A stretch of DNA of 62,291 nt from Opitutaceae bacterium. GTDB taxonomy: Bacteria > Verrucomicrobiota > Verrucomicrobiia > Opitutales > Opitutaceae. Where the stretch lies: positions 1 through 62,291 of the forward strand of contig JAIXQE010000213.1 in NCBI GenBank assembly GCA_027485815.1, in the 5' to 3' direction. The notes beneath the pieces are model-generated. The model was given only the letters and a program-made list of their open reading frames with translations, was not told the origin of the DNA and did no database searches. Both the position numbers and the translations under genes were made by a program. This document shows positions 10,759 through 18,144 of this stretch, piece by piece (within the stretch, counting starts at the first letter, position 1; every line of letters starts with the position of its first letter).

Positions 10759-11414
10759 CGGTGGCAGCCGGAGCAGCTCTGCGGGGGCAACAATTTCCAG
10801 TCGTGCGTGAAGGCCTCGGCCGCCTTGCGGCCGGCCTCGCCTTGGTCCGCCAAGCGCGGGGAATCCAAATTATAGACGTCCTTCGGGTCGCGGAGGCGGG
10901 AAGCGGGATCGCGGTGGCACTCCAGGCAGAACGCCATGCTCAGCGGCTGCATGTGCGTCACGGTGTCCATCTCATTGACCTTCCCGTGGCACTCGACGCA
11001 GGAGATGCCCTTGTTCACGTGGGCCGCGTGGTTGAAGTAGGCGTAATCGGGCGTCTGGTGGATCCAGACCCACGGCACCGGGGTGCCCTGCGCGTAGCTC
11101 TCCCGGACCGGCGCCAGCAGGGGACTGTTGGTCTTGAGGATGCTATGGCAGTTCATGCACGTCTGTGACGTCGGCACGTTGGAATGGGCCGACTTGTCGA
11201 CGTGCGAATGGCAGTAGCGGCAATCGAGACCCACCTCCTGCACGTGCTTCGCGTGGCTGAAGGGCACCGGCTGGACCGGCGCGTAACCCACCCGCGTGTA
11301 CTTGGGGGTCATGTAGTACGTCACGCCAGCGGTGGCGATCCCCGCGACCACGGCCAGATAGATCAGGATCTGGAGCGGCAGCTGGTTGGCCGACTTCGGG
11401 AAGAGTTTCGACAT
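10755..11414 (-). CDS. actA: Alternative complex III subunit ActA, pentaheme cytochrome c
   Basis: 219-residue protein with an N-terminal membrane anchor (about residues 13-35) and five CxxCH heme motifs: CRYCH, CMNCH, CVECH, CLECH and CSGCH. Five hemes is the usual ActA count. It is the periplasmic electron exit of the quinol:electron acceptor oxidoreductase. First gene of the operon; its leader is pyrimidine-rich right up to the start (CCTCCTTTCCCGCTC then ATG) with no Shine-Dalgarno. The 75 bp between the start and the neighbouring helicase terminator must hold the operon promoter, but I see no clear -35/-10. Confidence 0.95.
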   Translation of the reverse strand: MSKLFPKSANQLPLQILIYLAVVAGIATAGVTYYMTPKYTRVGYAPVQPVPFSHAKHVQEVGLDCRYCHSHVDKSAHSNVPTSQTCMNCHSILKTNSPLLAPVRESYAQGTPVPWVWIHQTPDYAYFNHAAHVNKGISCVECHGKVNEMDTVTHMQPLSMAFCLECHRDPASRLRDPKDVYNLDSPRLADQGEAGRKAAEAFTHDWKLLPPQSCSGCHR

Positions 11415-11488
11415 GAGCGGGAAAGGAGGCGGGGGCCGGGAGGGAAAATCGCGGCCGAGGCAAGAAGGGGCCGTTTGGCTTGTAAACC

Positions 11489-11514
11489 AAAAAGTCCCGC
11501 CGCTCGGGCGGGAC
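11489..11514 (-). terminator. Intrinsic terminator of the DEAD-box helicase gene
   Basis: On the minus strand an 8-bp stem (GTCCCGCC / GGCGGGAC) with a 5-nt loop is followed by TTTTTGG. It lies 55 bp after the helicase stop and separates that gene from the actA operon. Confidence 0.85.
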
Positions 11515-11568
11515 CCGACTCATTAGCGGCAACGCCGGGGGGCGGCGATGACGCTAATGCCACCCGGA

Positions 11569-13221
11569 TCAGCGGCGCGCCCCGCGGTGCAGCCGGCTGG
11601 CCGGCTTGACCGCGGCGGCGGCGGTCTCGGCGAGCGCCTTCTCATCGAACAGCGCGGAATAGATGTAGGGGAAACCCTCGATCTTCTTCCGCTCCACGCT
11701 GACGCCCATGTAGCGCTCGATCGAGCGGGCGTCGCGGACGTCCTCCTCGGTCACCAAGGTGAAGGCGTCGCCCGTGTTCTGGGCGCGGCCGGTCCGGCCG
11801 ATGCGGTGGACGTAGTCCTCGGCGTTCTCCGGGACGTCATAATTGATCACGTGGGAAACCCCGGCGATATCGAGGCCGCGGGCGGCGATGTCGGTGGCCA
11901 CGAGGACCTCGTAACGACCGGTCTTGAAGCCTTGCAGGGCCTCGATGCGCTCCCGCTGGTTCCGGTCGGAGTGCATCACCCCCACGGTGTGGCCGCTCTT
12001 CTCCAGCCGGTGCGCGATGCGATCGGCGCCCATCCGGGTGCGGCAGAAGATGATCACGCTCTTGAAGTCGGTCTGATCCAGCAGCAGGTGCAGGAGGTCG
12101 AACTTCTGCGTCGCGACGACCGGATAGAAGGCATGCGCGACGGTCTCCGCCGGCGAACGGACGCGTCCGATCTCGATCTTGACGGGATCCCGCAGGGCCC
12201 AACTGGCCAGCTGAGCCAATTCCGGCGGCAGGGTCGCGGTGAAGAACAGGGTCTGGCGCGCCTTGGGGCACTGCTGGACGATCCGCCGGACATCGGGCAG
12301 GAAGCCCATGTCCAGCATCCGGTCCACCTCGTCCAATACCAGGATATCGACGTTCGCGAGCGAGCAGTTGCCGCGCTCCAGATGGTCCAGGAGGCGGCCG
12401 GGCGTAGCCGCCACGATGTCCACCCCGCGCCGGAGGTCATCCTCCTGTTTGCCGTAGCCGACGCCGCCATAGACGATGGTGACGCGCAGGTCGGTGAACT
12501 TGGCGTACTTCTGGAACGCCTCCTCAACTTGGAGCGCCAGCTCGCGGGTGGGCTCGAGGATGAGGCACCGGAGTTTCCCGTGGGTGCCGAGCCGCTGGAT
12601 GATGGGCAGCGCGAAGGCGGCCGTCTTGCCCGTGCCGGTTTGGGCGGAGCCGATGACGTCGCCGCCCTGCAGCACCACCGGGATGGCCTGCGCCTGGATG
12701 GGGGTGGGCGTGACGTAACCCATTTCCTGGACGCCGAAGGCGAGCGCATCGCTCAGGCCCAGCGCGGAGAACGCCGTCTCCATCTTGGGGATATCGACCG
12801 GAACGGTGGGCTTGAGGTCCCCGGTGCGCGGGTGATCGAAGGTCTTGTCGATCATCGGCCGCTCGGACCGGGCCCCGCGGCCGCCGGGACCGCCCGGCCC
12901 GCGGCCGCCCCGCTCACCGCGATCGCTGAACCGGCCGCCGCGCCGGCCGCCGCGGGAGCCCGCATCGTCGCGGCGTTCGTCGCGCGGGCCCGCCTCGTCG
13001 CGGCGCGGGCCGGCGTCGTCGCGGCGGGGCCGGGGGCCGGGTTCGCGGCCGGGTTCGCCGGTGCGGGGGCCGCGGCCGGAACCGCCGCGGTCACGGCGGC
13101 CTTCACCACGGGCGGGACGGGGAGCGGAAGGGGAGGCGGCAGGGGCGCCGGAGTCGGCGGCGGGCGCCGGACGCGAGCCGGTGAGCTTGCCACGCAGCTT
13201 CGCAAACAGGTTCTTCAACAT
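11569..13221 (-). CDS. DEAD-box ATP-dependent RNA helicase, RhlE-like
   Basis: 550 residues. An Arg/Gly/Asp/Pro-rich low-complexity N-terminus (about 15-135) precedes a two-domain helicase core: Q-motif region GYVTPTPIQAQAIP, Walker A AQTGTGKT, PTRELALQ, TPGR, Walker B, TAT, then VLVATDIAARGLDIA and HRIGRTGR. Motif II reads DEVD instead of DEAD, and motif III is TAT instead of SAT; both are tolerated variants, so activity is likely. The RGG-like extension is at the N-terminus, whereas many RhlE proteins carry it at the C-terminus. Such helicases remodel rRNA or mRNA. It follows a small lipoprotein gene and has its own terminator. Confidence 0.93.
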   Translation of the reverse strand: MLKNLFAKLRGKLTGSRPAPAADSGAPAASPSAPRPARGEGRRDRGGSGRGPRTGEPGREPGPRPRRDDAGPRRDEAGPRDERRDDAGSRGGRRGGRFSDRGERGGRGPGGPGGRGARSERPMIDKTFDHPRTGDLKPTVPVDIPKMETAFSALGLSDALAFGVQEMGYVTPTPIQAQAIPVVLQGGDVIGSAQTGTGKTAAFALPIIQRLGTHGKLRCLILEPTRELALQVEEAFQKYAKFTDLRVTIVYGGVGYGKQEDDLRRGVDIVAATPGRLLDHLERGNCSLANVDILVLDEVDRMLDMGFLPDVRRIVQQCPKARQTLFFTATLPPELAQLASWALRDPVKIEIGRVRSPAETVAHAFYPVVATQKFDLLHLLLDQTDFKSVIIFCRTRMGADRIAHRLEKSGHTVGVMHSDRNQRERIEALQGFKTGRYEVLVATDIAARGLDIAGVSHVINYDVPENAEDYVHRIGRTGRAQNTGDAFTLVTEEDVRDARSIERYMGVSVERKKIEGFPYIYSALFDEKALAETAAAAVKPASRLHRGARR

Positions 13222-13310
13222 ACGGATTAAACCCCCGAGCCTCGGGGAATCCCCGGCATTTGCAACCCCCGATCACGGCGCGGGACCGCCGGTCCGCCGG
13301 TCCGCTCCGA

Positions 13311-13715
13311 CTACAGCCTGGCCTGGATGCGATCGAGCAGCGTGCGGGAGAGCTTCTCGTCGCCGAAGACGCCGACCCGGATGCGGACGCGGGTCAGCTT
13401 CTCGCCCACCACGTCCTGCCGGATCTCGATGCGCTGATCGGCAGCGTTGCGCACCACGGTGAGGGCGAGCAGGGCGTCCTTGTTCTCGCTGATGCGGACG
13501 AACTTTAGTTCCTCGATGGCACGGTTCACGGCCTGGTTGGTCCGCTCCAGATTGCCGCCCAGGGTGGCCTCGAGTTCCCCGCGCAGGTACGCGACCGTGC
13601 CGGCGCCGGCCCCGGCGGCCACGACGGCGACGCAGCCGGAACCGAGGGCGGCGAACGCGAGAAGGGAGAGGGAGGCCGCGAAGCCCCGGAATAGACGGGA
13701 GGAAAATAGTTTCAT
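13311..13715 (-). CDS. Putative lipoprotein, DUF3568-like
   Basis: 134-residue protein beginning MKLFSSRLFRGF, with a hydrophobic signal ending AALGSGC, a loose lipobox (Cys about residue 28), followed by a Gly/Ala-rich stretch. The mature part (AYLRGELEATLGGNLERTNQAVNRAIEEL and a domain ending RIRVGVFGDEKLSRTLLDRIQ) matches small DUF3568 lipoproteins. Role unknown; outer-membrane or periplasmic attachment is inferred. Start chosen at the Met just before the signal; an in-frame start 13 codons upstream would put a charged stretch before it. Confidence 0.75.
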   Translation of the reverse strand: MKLFSSRLFRGFAASLSLLAFAALGSGCVAVVAAGAGAGTVAYLRGELEATLGGNLERTNQAVNRAIEELKFVRISENKDALLALTVVRNAADQRIEIRQDVVGEKLTRVRIRVGVFGDEKLSRTLLDRIQARL

Positions 13716-13800
13716 CGCACGGGCGAGACCGCCAGAACCCGGCGCGGGTTCCAAGGCTTAATCCCTTGCGTGGCAGGCGCCCTCCCCCACCCTCCGCCCG

Positions 13801-14049
13801 ATGGCCGCAACCGAAGAGGATCCCGCCGAGGTGGAACGCGCGTACCGCCGCGCGCTCTTCAAGCTGATCATCCACCTCGGCTACGTCTTCCTCCTCTGCA
13901 TCGGCGCCTTCGCCATCCGCAAGGCCTTCGGCCTGCCGCCCGCGTTCCTGACGATCGTGCTGGTGCTCGCGCTGGTGCTCTTCAGCCCGGAAATTTTCCG
14001 CTTCATGGTGTTGCGGGCCAAGGTGCAGCGCATCCGCGCGCGCGACTGA
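13801..14049 (+). CDS. Small two-helix membrane protein, unknown function
   Basis: 82-residue protein with an acidic N-terminus (MAATEEDPAEVERAYRRALF) and two hydrophobic segments at about residues 22-40 and 46-64, ending in a basic tail (RAKVQRIRARD). I do not recognise a family. It is preceded by a pyrimidine-rich tract (CCCCCACCCTCCGCCCG then ATG), the leader style seen at many real genes here, which supports coding. It is divergent from the lipoprotein gene and lies 43 bp before the dehydrogenase gene, so may be co-transcribed with it. Confidence 0.6.
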   Translation: MAATEEDPAEVERAYRRALFKLIIHLGYVFLLCIGAFAIRKAFGLPPAFLTIVLVLALVLFSPEIFRFMVLRAKVQRIRARD

Positions 14050-14092
14050 GCCGGCCGCTTGCGCGACGCCCTTTTCCCGCCTAGCTCGGGGA

Positions 14093-15250
14093 ATGGAGAA
14101 CTTCACTTACCACAATCCCACCCGGATCCTGTTCGGCCGCGGCCAGATCGCCGCCCTCGCCCAGGAAATCCCCGCGGGCGCCCGCGTCCTCCTCCTCGCG
14201 GGCGGCGGCAGCATCCGCGCCAACGGCGTCCACGCCCAGGTCCGCGCCGCCCTCGGCGACCGCACGGTGCAGGAGTTCTGGGGCGTCGAGGCCAACCCGG
14301 ACTATGACACCCTGATGCGCGCCGTGGACCTGGTCCGGCGCGAGCGACTCGACTGGATCCTGGCGGTCGGGGGCGGTTCGGTCCTCGATGGCGCCAAGTT
14401 CGTGGCGGCCGCGGCAGGGCACGCCGGCGATCCCTGGGAAATCCTGACCAGCGCCGGGGCCAAGGTTACCTCGGCCCTGCCGCTGGCGGCCGTCCTCACG
14501 CTCCCGGCGACCGGCTCGGAGGCCAACGCCGCCGCGGTGATCAGCCGCCGGGCGTGGCGGGAGAAGCTGTTCTTCATCCATCCCTCCGTCTTTCCGCGCT
14601 GTTCCGTGCTGGATCCGGAGACGACCTTCTCCCTGCCGGAAAGACAGGTGGCCAACGGGATCGGCGACGCCTTCTGCCACGTCCTGGAACAGTACCTCAC
14701 CCACCCTGCCGACGCCGCCGTGCAGGATGAGTTCGCCGAGGGCGTCCTGCGGATCTTGGTCCGCGAGGGCCCCCGCACCCTCGCCCAGCCACGCGACTAC
14801 GCCGCCCGGGCGAACCTCGTCTGGGCCGCCACCTGGGCCCTCAATGGCGCGATTGGTGCCGGGGTCCCGCAGGATTGGGCGACCCATATGATCGGCCACG
14901 AATTGACGGCCCTCCACGGCCTCGACCACGCCCGCACCCTCGCGGTGGTGCTGCCGAGCCTGCTCGAGGTCCGCCGCGACGCCAAGCGGGAGAAGCTCCT
15001 GCAGTACGGGGAGCGGGTGTGGGGCATCCGCGAAGGTTCCGTAGCCGAGCGGGTGGACGCGGCGATCGCGCGCACGCGGGCCTTCTACGAGTCGATCGGC
15101 CTGCCGACCACCCTGAGCGCCCACGGCATCCGGGTCGCAACCGCGCCCGAAGTCGCGCGGCGGCTCGCGGCGCGGGGAATGACGCAGTTGGGCGAACGGG
15201 GCGAGGTCACCCCGGCGGTGGTCGAGGAAATCCTGCGGCGGGCCGCTTAA
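14093..15250 (+). CDS. Iron-containing alcohol dehydrogenase, YqhD/BdhA type
   Basis: 385-residue group III alcohol dehydrogenase. The N-terminal dinucleotide domain starts with NPTRILFGRGQI and carries the GGGSVLDGAKFVA nucleotide-binding segment. Metal ligands are visible in GIGDAFCHVLEQYL (Asp and His) and in HMIGHELTALHGLDHARTLA (two His). The close family (YqhD) is NADPH-dependent and reduces short-chain or reactive aldehydes to alcohols in the cytosol; related BdhA makes butanol. Length is normal. Exact substrate cannot be read from sequence. Confidence 0.9.
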   Translation: MENFTYHNPTRILFGRGQIAALAQEIPAGARVLLLAGGGSIRANGVHAQVRAALGDRTVQEFWGVEANPDYDTLMRAVDLVRRERLDWILAVGGGSVLDGAKFVAAAAGHAGDPWEILTSAGAKVTSALPLAAVLTLPATGSEANAAAVISRRAWREKLFFIHPSVFPRCSVLDPETTFSLPERQVANGIGDAFCHVLEQYLTHPADAAVQDEFAEGVLRILVREGPRTLAQPRDYAARANLVWAATWALNGAIGAGVPQDWATHMIGHELTALHGLDHARTLAVVLPSLLEVRRDAKREKLLQYGERVWGIREGSVAERVDAAIARTRAFYESIGLPTTLSAHGIRVATAPEVARRLAARGMTQLGERGEVTPAVVEEILRRAA

Positions 15251-15259
15251 CGGCCCTGG

Positions 15260-15496
15260 TCAGGGCGCTTTCGGCGCCGGGAGGCGGGCGGCAAGCAGCG
15301 CCCGCAACTCCTGCAACGTGGCGGCGTGGCGGGGATCACTGGCGAGATTGGTGAATTCCCCGGGATCGTTGGCGTGGTCGTAAAGTTCCAGGCCGTTGCG
15401 ACCCTCGTCCCATTCGGTGCCGCGCCGGCGGCGGGGATCGAGCCGGAAGCGGGCGCGCGACCATGCGCCCGGCTCGCATTTTGCCCGCCGCCGCCT
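15260..15496 (-). pseudogene. Relic: C-terminal end of a sulfatase gene
   Basis: The minus-strand frame encodes a segment ending TEWDEGRNGLELYDH, then ANDPGEFTNLASDPRHA and ALLAARLPAP. This is the characteristic C-terminus of iduronate-2-sulfatase-like enzymes (ELYDH..NDPGE..NLA). Only about 75-80 codons remain: there is no room for the CxPSR formylglycine catalytic domain, because mogA starts on the other strand at 15510. It is best read as a 5'-truncated remnant. The left edge is the original stop codon; the right edge is approximate. Verrucomicrobiota often carry many sulfatases, so a deleted copy is plausible. Confidence 0.75.
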
Positions 15497-15509
15497 TTGC
15501 TCCCGGCCC

Positions 15510-16043
15510 ATGGAACCCTCCGTCCGCCTCGGCGTGCTCAACATCTCGGACCGGGCCAGCGCGGGCGTCTACGCGGACACCCCGGGCCAAGCGTGCGCGG
15601 CCCTGTTGCGGGAGTGGCTGCGAACGCCCTTCACGCTGGAGTACAAGGTCATCCCGGACGAGCAGCCGGTGATCGAGGCGGAGCTGCGGCGGATGGCGGA
15701 CGAGGCGGGTTGCGGCCTCGTCGTCACAACCGGCGGGACCGGGCCGGCGCCGCGGGATGTGACGCCCGAGGCCACCGTCGCCGTCTGCAGCCGGATGTTG
15801 CCCGGCTTCGGTGAGCTGATGCGCGCGACGTCGCTGCGCTACGTGCCGACGGCGATCCTGTCGCGACAGACGGCGGGCATCCGGGGCCGGACCCTGATCG
15901 TGAACCTGCCGGGGCGGCCGAAGGCGATCCGCGAGAACCTAGAGGCGGTCTTTCCGGCGATCCCGTACTGCCTCGACCTGATCGGAGGTCCGCGGCTCGA
16001 GACCAACGAGGCCGTGATGAAGGCATTCCGCCCGCCGGGTTGA
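15510..16043 (+). CDS. mogA: Molybdopterin adenylyltransferase (MogA/MoaB family)
   Basis: 177-residue MoCF-domain protein: RLGVLNISDRASAGVYADTPG at the N-terminus, the pterin-binding GGTGPAPRDVTPEAT loop, and NLPGRPKAIRENLEAVFPAIPYCLDLIGG at the end. MogA adenylates molybdopterin before Mo insertion in cytosolic cofactor synthesis. Length and motifs are complete. No other Mo-cofactor genes are nearby. The start is the Met of MEPSVRLG; an upstream in-frame extension would run through the sulfatase relic and is not credible. Leader pyrimidine-rich, no Shine-Dalgarno. Confidence 0.9.
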   Translation: MEPSVRLGVLNISDRASAGVYADTPGQACAALLREWLRTPFTLEYKVIPDEQPVIEAELRRMADEAGCGLVVTTGGTGPAPRDVTPEATVAVCSRMLPGFGELMRATSLRYVPTAILSRQTAGIRGRTLIVNLPGRPKAIRENLEAVFPAIPYCLDLIGGPRLETNEAVMKAFRPPG

Positions 16044-16106
16044 GGGCGGCGGCCGGGGCGAGGGGCACCCGCGTGCCCTCGGGGCTGGTTCAGGGATCCT
16101 ATAATG

Positions 16107-16184
16107 ATCCTTCGGTTATCCTTCGGTGTCCCAGAGGTAAAAATGGGTTTTCTCCAATCAGAACCGAAGGATGACCGAAGGATA
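16107..16184. repeat. Inverted repeat of a doubled ATCCTTCGGT unit
   Basis: Two tandem copies of ATCCTTCGGT at 16107-16127 are matched by two inverted copies (ACCGAAGGAT, ACCGAAGGAT) at 16163-16184, so the transcript could form a 20-bp hairpin around a 35-nt loop. A related degraded run (ATCCTTCGCTTCTCCTTCG) occurs at 18573-18591. A TATAAT lies at 16100-16105 without a -35 partner. Confidence 0.7.
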
Positions 16185-16301
16185 AAAGCAGGAGGAAGGC
16201 AGGAGCAGGCCAGTAGGAGCGTTCGCGGGCCGATGGGCTGCAGGGCCGCGGGGCCCGAACGCGGACCCGCGCCGGGCGCACCTTCGCGCCGCCCCCGGAG
16301 G

Positions 16302-16567
16302 TTGGCCGCAAAAGGCACAAAGGGCGCAGGGCGCGGACCAGGTTGATGGTGGCGTCCATAGACGCCGCGGAGGTTTCAGGGCGAGCGCTCCGAGGGGAGG
16401 GTACGAACCAATGCCACGAGGTCTTCGTCCCCTTAGGCCTAGGTGGTCGGAAATTCCTCGGCGCGAGCCCCCGCCTCGACGAATCAGGCCCCTCAGCGGC
16501 CGAGGCGTCTATGGACGCCACGCACAGTCCCAACCGCGGATTCGAACCTTTTGAGCCTTTTGTGGCC
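16302..16567. repeat. MITE-like element with terminal inverted repeats and nested palindromes
   Basis: A left arm at 16302-16322 (GGCCGCAAAAGGCACAAAGGG) is matched at about 18 of 21 positions by the inverted right arm ending at 16567 (...CCTTTTGTGGCC). Inside lie two palindromes that are exact reverse complements of each other, GGCGTCCATAGACGCC near 16350 and GGCGTCTATGGACGCC near 16508. No transposase is encoded; short open frames on both strands are spurious. Together with the repeat at 16107-16184 this accounts for most of the 684-bp gene-free stretch 16044-16727; I see nothing convincing in the remainder. Confidence 0.6.
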
Positions 16568-16727
16568 ATCCTCAGGAACTGATGGATGCCGTCGGGCGTG
16601 ACCCCCGCTGCCAAGCCGCCAAGGCCGGGAGTCTTTGGCTCAGGTGAAATTGGCCAACGGCGCCCCCGCCGGGCCGGCGGAGACTTGCGCCGGACCGCGG
16701 GAACGCCTCACTCCTCCCGACTTTCCC

Positions 16728-16949
16728 ATGACGACCTACGTCTACGAGACGATCCCGGAGCAGCCGGGAAAGAAACCGCGCCAATTCGAGGTGCGCCAGT
16801 CGATGCACGATGCTCCCCTCGAGCGGCATCCGGAGACCGGTGAGCGCGTGAAGCGGGTCATTGCCGGCGGTTACGGCGTCATCGCCCAACGGGCGGCTCC
16901 GCCCCCGGCCCCCTGCGGCAACCAATGCGCCTGCTACGGCAACAACTGA
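16728..16949 (+). CDS. FmdB-like small protein
   Basis: 73-residue protein starting MTTYVYETIPEQPGKKPRQF, then FEVRQSMHDAPLERHPETGERVKRVIAGGYG. This is the layout of the FmdB/zinc-ribbon family (MPxYxY... plus a conserved second half), but the usual N-terminal CxxC pair is missing. Three Cys occur only near the C-terminus (CGNQCAC) and could bind metal. Function of the family is poorly known. It ends 7 bp before the DUF5069 gene, so the two may form an operon. Leader pyrimidine-rich. Confidence 0.75.
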   Translation: MTTYVYETIPEQPGKKPRQFEVRQSMHDAPLERHPETGERVKRVIAGGYGVIAQRAAPPPAPCGNQCACYGNN

Positions 16950-16956
16950 TCCGGCG

Positions 16957-17403
16957 ATGACCAACCTCTCCGCTCCCGACCTCACCCTCCATCCCCCGCG
17001 CAGCGTGCGGGTGCGCCTCGGTGGCTACGCCCACCTGCCCCGCCTGCTCGACAAGGCGCGGGCCAGCGCGGCCGGCAAGGTCGGCGCCTACGTCTACCAC
17101 TGCCCCCTCGACAAGCAGTTCTTCACCTTCACCGGGCTGAACGCGGAAGCGTTCCTCGCGGAGGCCGCCAAGGGGGGATCCGACACGCAAATGCTGGGCT
17201 GGGTGCGCGCCCGCACCGCGCGGCTGCCGGCCGAGATCGAGGCCTGGTCGGACTGGCTGATGCGCCACGGCCCGGGCGGCAGCGACGGCCACCAGTGGAT
17301 GGCGGCGACCATCAAGGCGGCGGCCCCGGACCGGGACGACATCAAGGGCTTTGCGGACCTGCTCGACCTCGACGATTACGTGAGCTTCGGCGGCCGCGGC
17401 TGA
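16957..17403 (+). CDS. DUF5069 domain protein
   Basis: 148-residue protein matching DUF5069: PRSVRVRLGGYAHLPRLLDKARA near the start, GKVGAYVYHCPLDKQFFTF, and a C-terminal DIKGFADLLDLDDYVSFGG. The family is common in Verrucomicrobiota and Acidobacteria and has no known biochemical role. No signal peptide or membrane segment, so cytosolic. Starts 7 bp after the FmdB-like gene. Confidence 0.85.
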   Translation: MTNLSAPDLTLHPPRSVRVRLGGYAHLPRLLDKARASAAGKVGAYVYHCPLDKQFFTFTGLNAEAFLAEAAKGGSDTQMLGWVRARTARLPAEIEAWSDWLMRHGPGGSDGHQWMAATIKAAAPDRDDIKGFADLLDLDDYVSFGGRG

Positions 17404-17451
17404 GCGCCGGGCGGGGACCCGCTGCCGCCAGGCCGCCCCTCCGCTTATGGC

Positions 17452-17826
17452 TCAGAGTTCCGTGTACTTGTCGGAGCGGCCGCGGGCGCGTTCGACCGGG
17501 TATTTCGCGGCGTTCGCGGCCATCTTGGTGGTGATGGCGGCGGAGAGATCGATGCCGGCCATGTTGGCGAACTGGAGGGCGTAGACCACCACGTCGGCCA
17601 ACTCGTCCGCGATGCGGGGCTGGCGGGCGGGATCGGCGGCGAGGCGCCGGGCCTCCTCGGGGGAGACCCAGAGGAAGGGCTCCATCAGCTCGCCCGCCTC
17701 GGCGGCGAGGGCCATGCTGAGGTTCTTGGGGCTGTGGAACTGTTCCCAGTCGCGCTCGCGGGCGAAGGCGAGCACGCGCGCCTTCAGCGCAGCCACGGTG
17801 GTGGAGTCGTCGGTTCCGGGAGTCAT
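17452..17826 (-). CDS. MazG-type nucleotide pyrophosphohydrolase (dCTP pyrophosphatase-like)
   Basis: 124-residue all-alpha NTP pyrophosphatase. The metal-binding pattern EAGELMEPF (ExxE) and the later DELADVVVYAL (ExxD) are present, and HSPKNLSMALAAEAGEL matches the RS21-C6/DCTPP1 subgroup. It probably hydrolyses dCTP or modified dNTPs to clean the nucleotide pool. Start chosen at MTPGTDD; the frame is open far upstream, but that extension covers the divergent promoter region and has no family similarity. Confidence 0.88.
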   Translation of the reverse strand: MTPGTDDSTTVAALKARVLAFARERDWEQFHSPKNLSMALAAEAGELMEPFLWVSPEEARRLAADPARQPRIADELADVVVYALQFANMAGIDLSAAITTKMAANAAKYPVERARGRSDKYTEL

Positions 17827-17886
17827 CGTCGGACCGTGGCGGGAGGCGCCGGGCGGCGCAATCTCGCGAAAAACTTCCGTTCTGAC

Positions 17887-17903
17887 TTGGCACGAGGCCT
17901 GCA
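17887..17903 (+). promoter_or_regulatory. Sigma-54-type (-24/-12) promoter
   Basis: TTGGCACGAGGCCTGCA matches the consensus TGGCACG-N4-TTGCW at all but one position, and GG (17889-17890) and GC (17901-17902) are exactly 10 bp apart. Expected start near 17914, just before the 44-codon ORF and 230 bp before hsp20. No bound activator site was identified. Confidence 0.6.
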
Positions 17904-17928
17904 GTGCGTTCTGTCGACCCGTTCTCGG

Positions 17929-18063
17929 ATGACCGTCTCGCACCATTCCACCGCCCGCCGCTCCGGCGCCTGCATCCAGCAGGCGTGGCAGCGCATCGGC
18001 GGCATGGGCGCGGTCACCGTTTCCGTCGGAAACAAACAGACCGGTCCGGGCCGCCAGCACTGA
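17929..18063 (+). CDS. Possible 44-residue peptide behind the sigma-54-type promoter
   Basis: Short ORF beginning ATGACCGTC and encoding a basic 44-residue peptide (MTVSHHSTARRSGAC at the start, GNKQTGPGRQH at the end). It begins about 15 nt after the predicted sigma-54 start site and is followed directly by a small hairpin (GCTTCC-TCC-GGAAGC, 18065-18079). No family is recognised and no Shine-Dalgarno is visible. It may be a leader peptide or just part of a long 5'-UTR of hsp20. Confidence 0.3.
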   Translation: MTVSHHSTARRSGACIQQAWQRIGGMGAVTVSVGNKQTGPGRQH

Positions 18064-18144
18064 AGCTTCCTCCGGAAGCGCAGTTCCTGAGCCGAGCCCG
18101 ACGGTCTTCCGACCGGCGAGGAAGGCGCTTCCACCCTTTCCTCC

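Noticed and set aside
11473-11490. TTTGG-CTTGTAAA-CCAAA, resembling the anticodon arm of tRNA-Thr(UGU), followed by a stem like a T-arm
   Set aside because: There is no acceptor stem, no D-arm and no GGTTCRA T-loop; the second stem is the helicase terminator. At most a very decayed fragment or chance.
16100-16105. TATAAT hexamer as a promoter
   Set aside because: No -35 element at 16-18 bp and no gene within 600 bp downstream; it abuts the inverted repeat.
16343-16582. Short frames on both strands in the MITE-like element
   Set aside because: They follow the inverted repeat symmetry (similar peptides on both strands) and so reflect repeat structure, not a gene.
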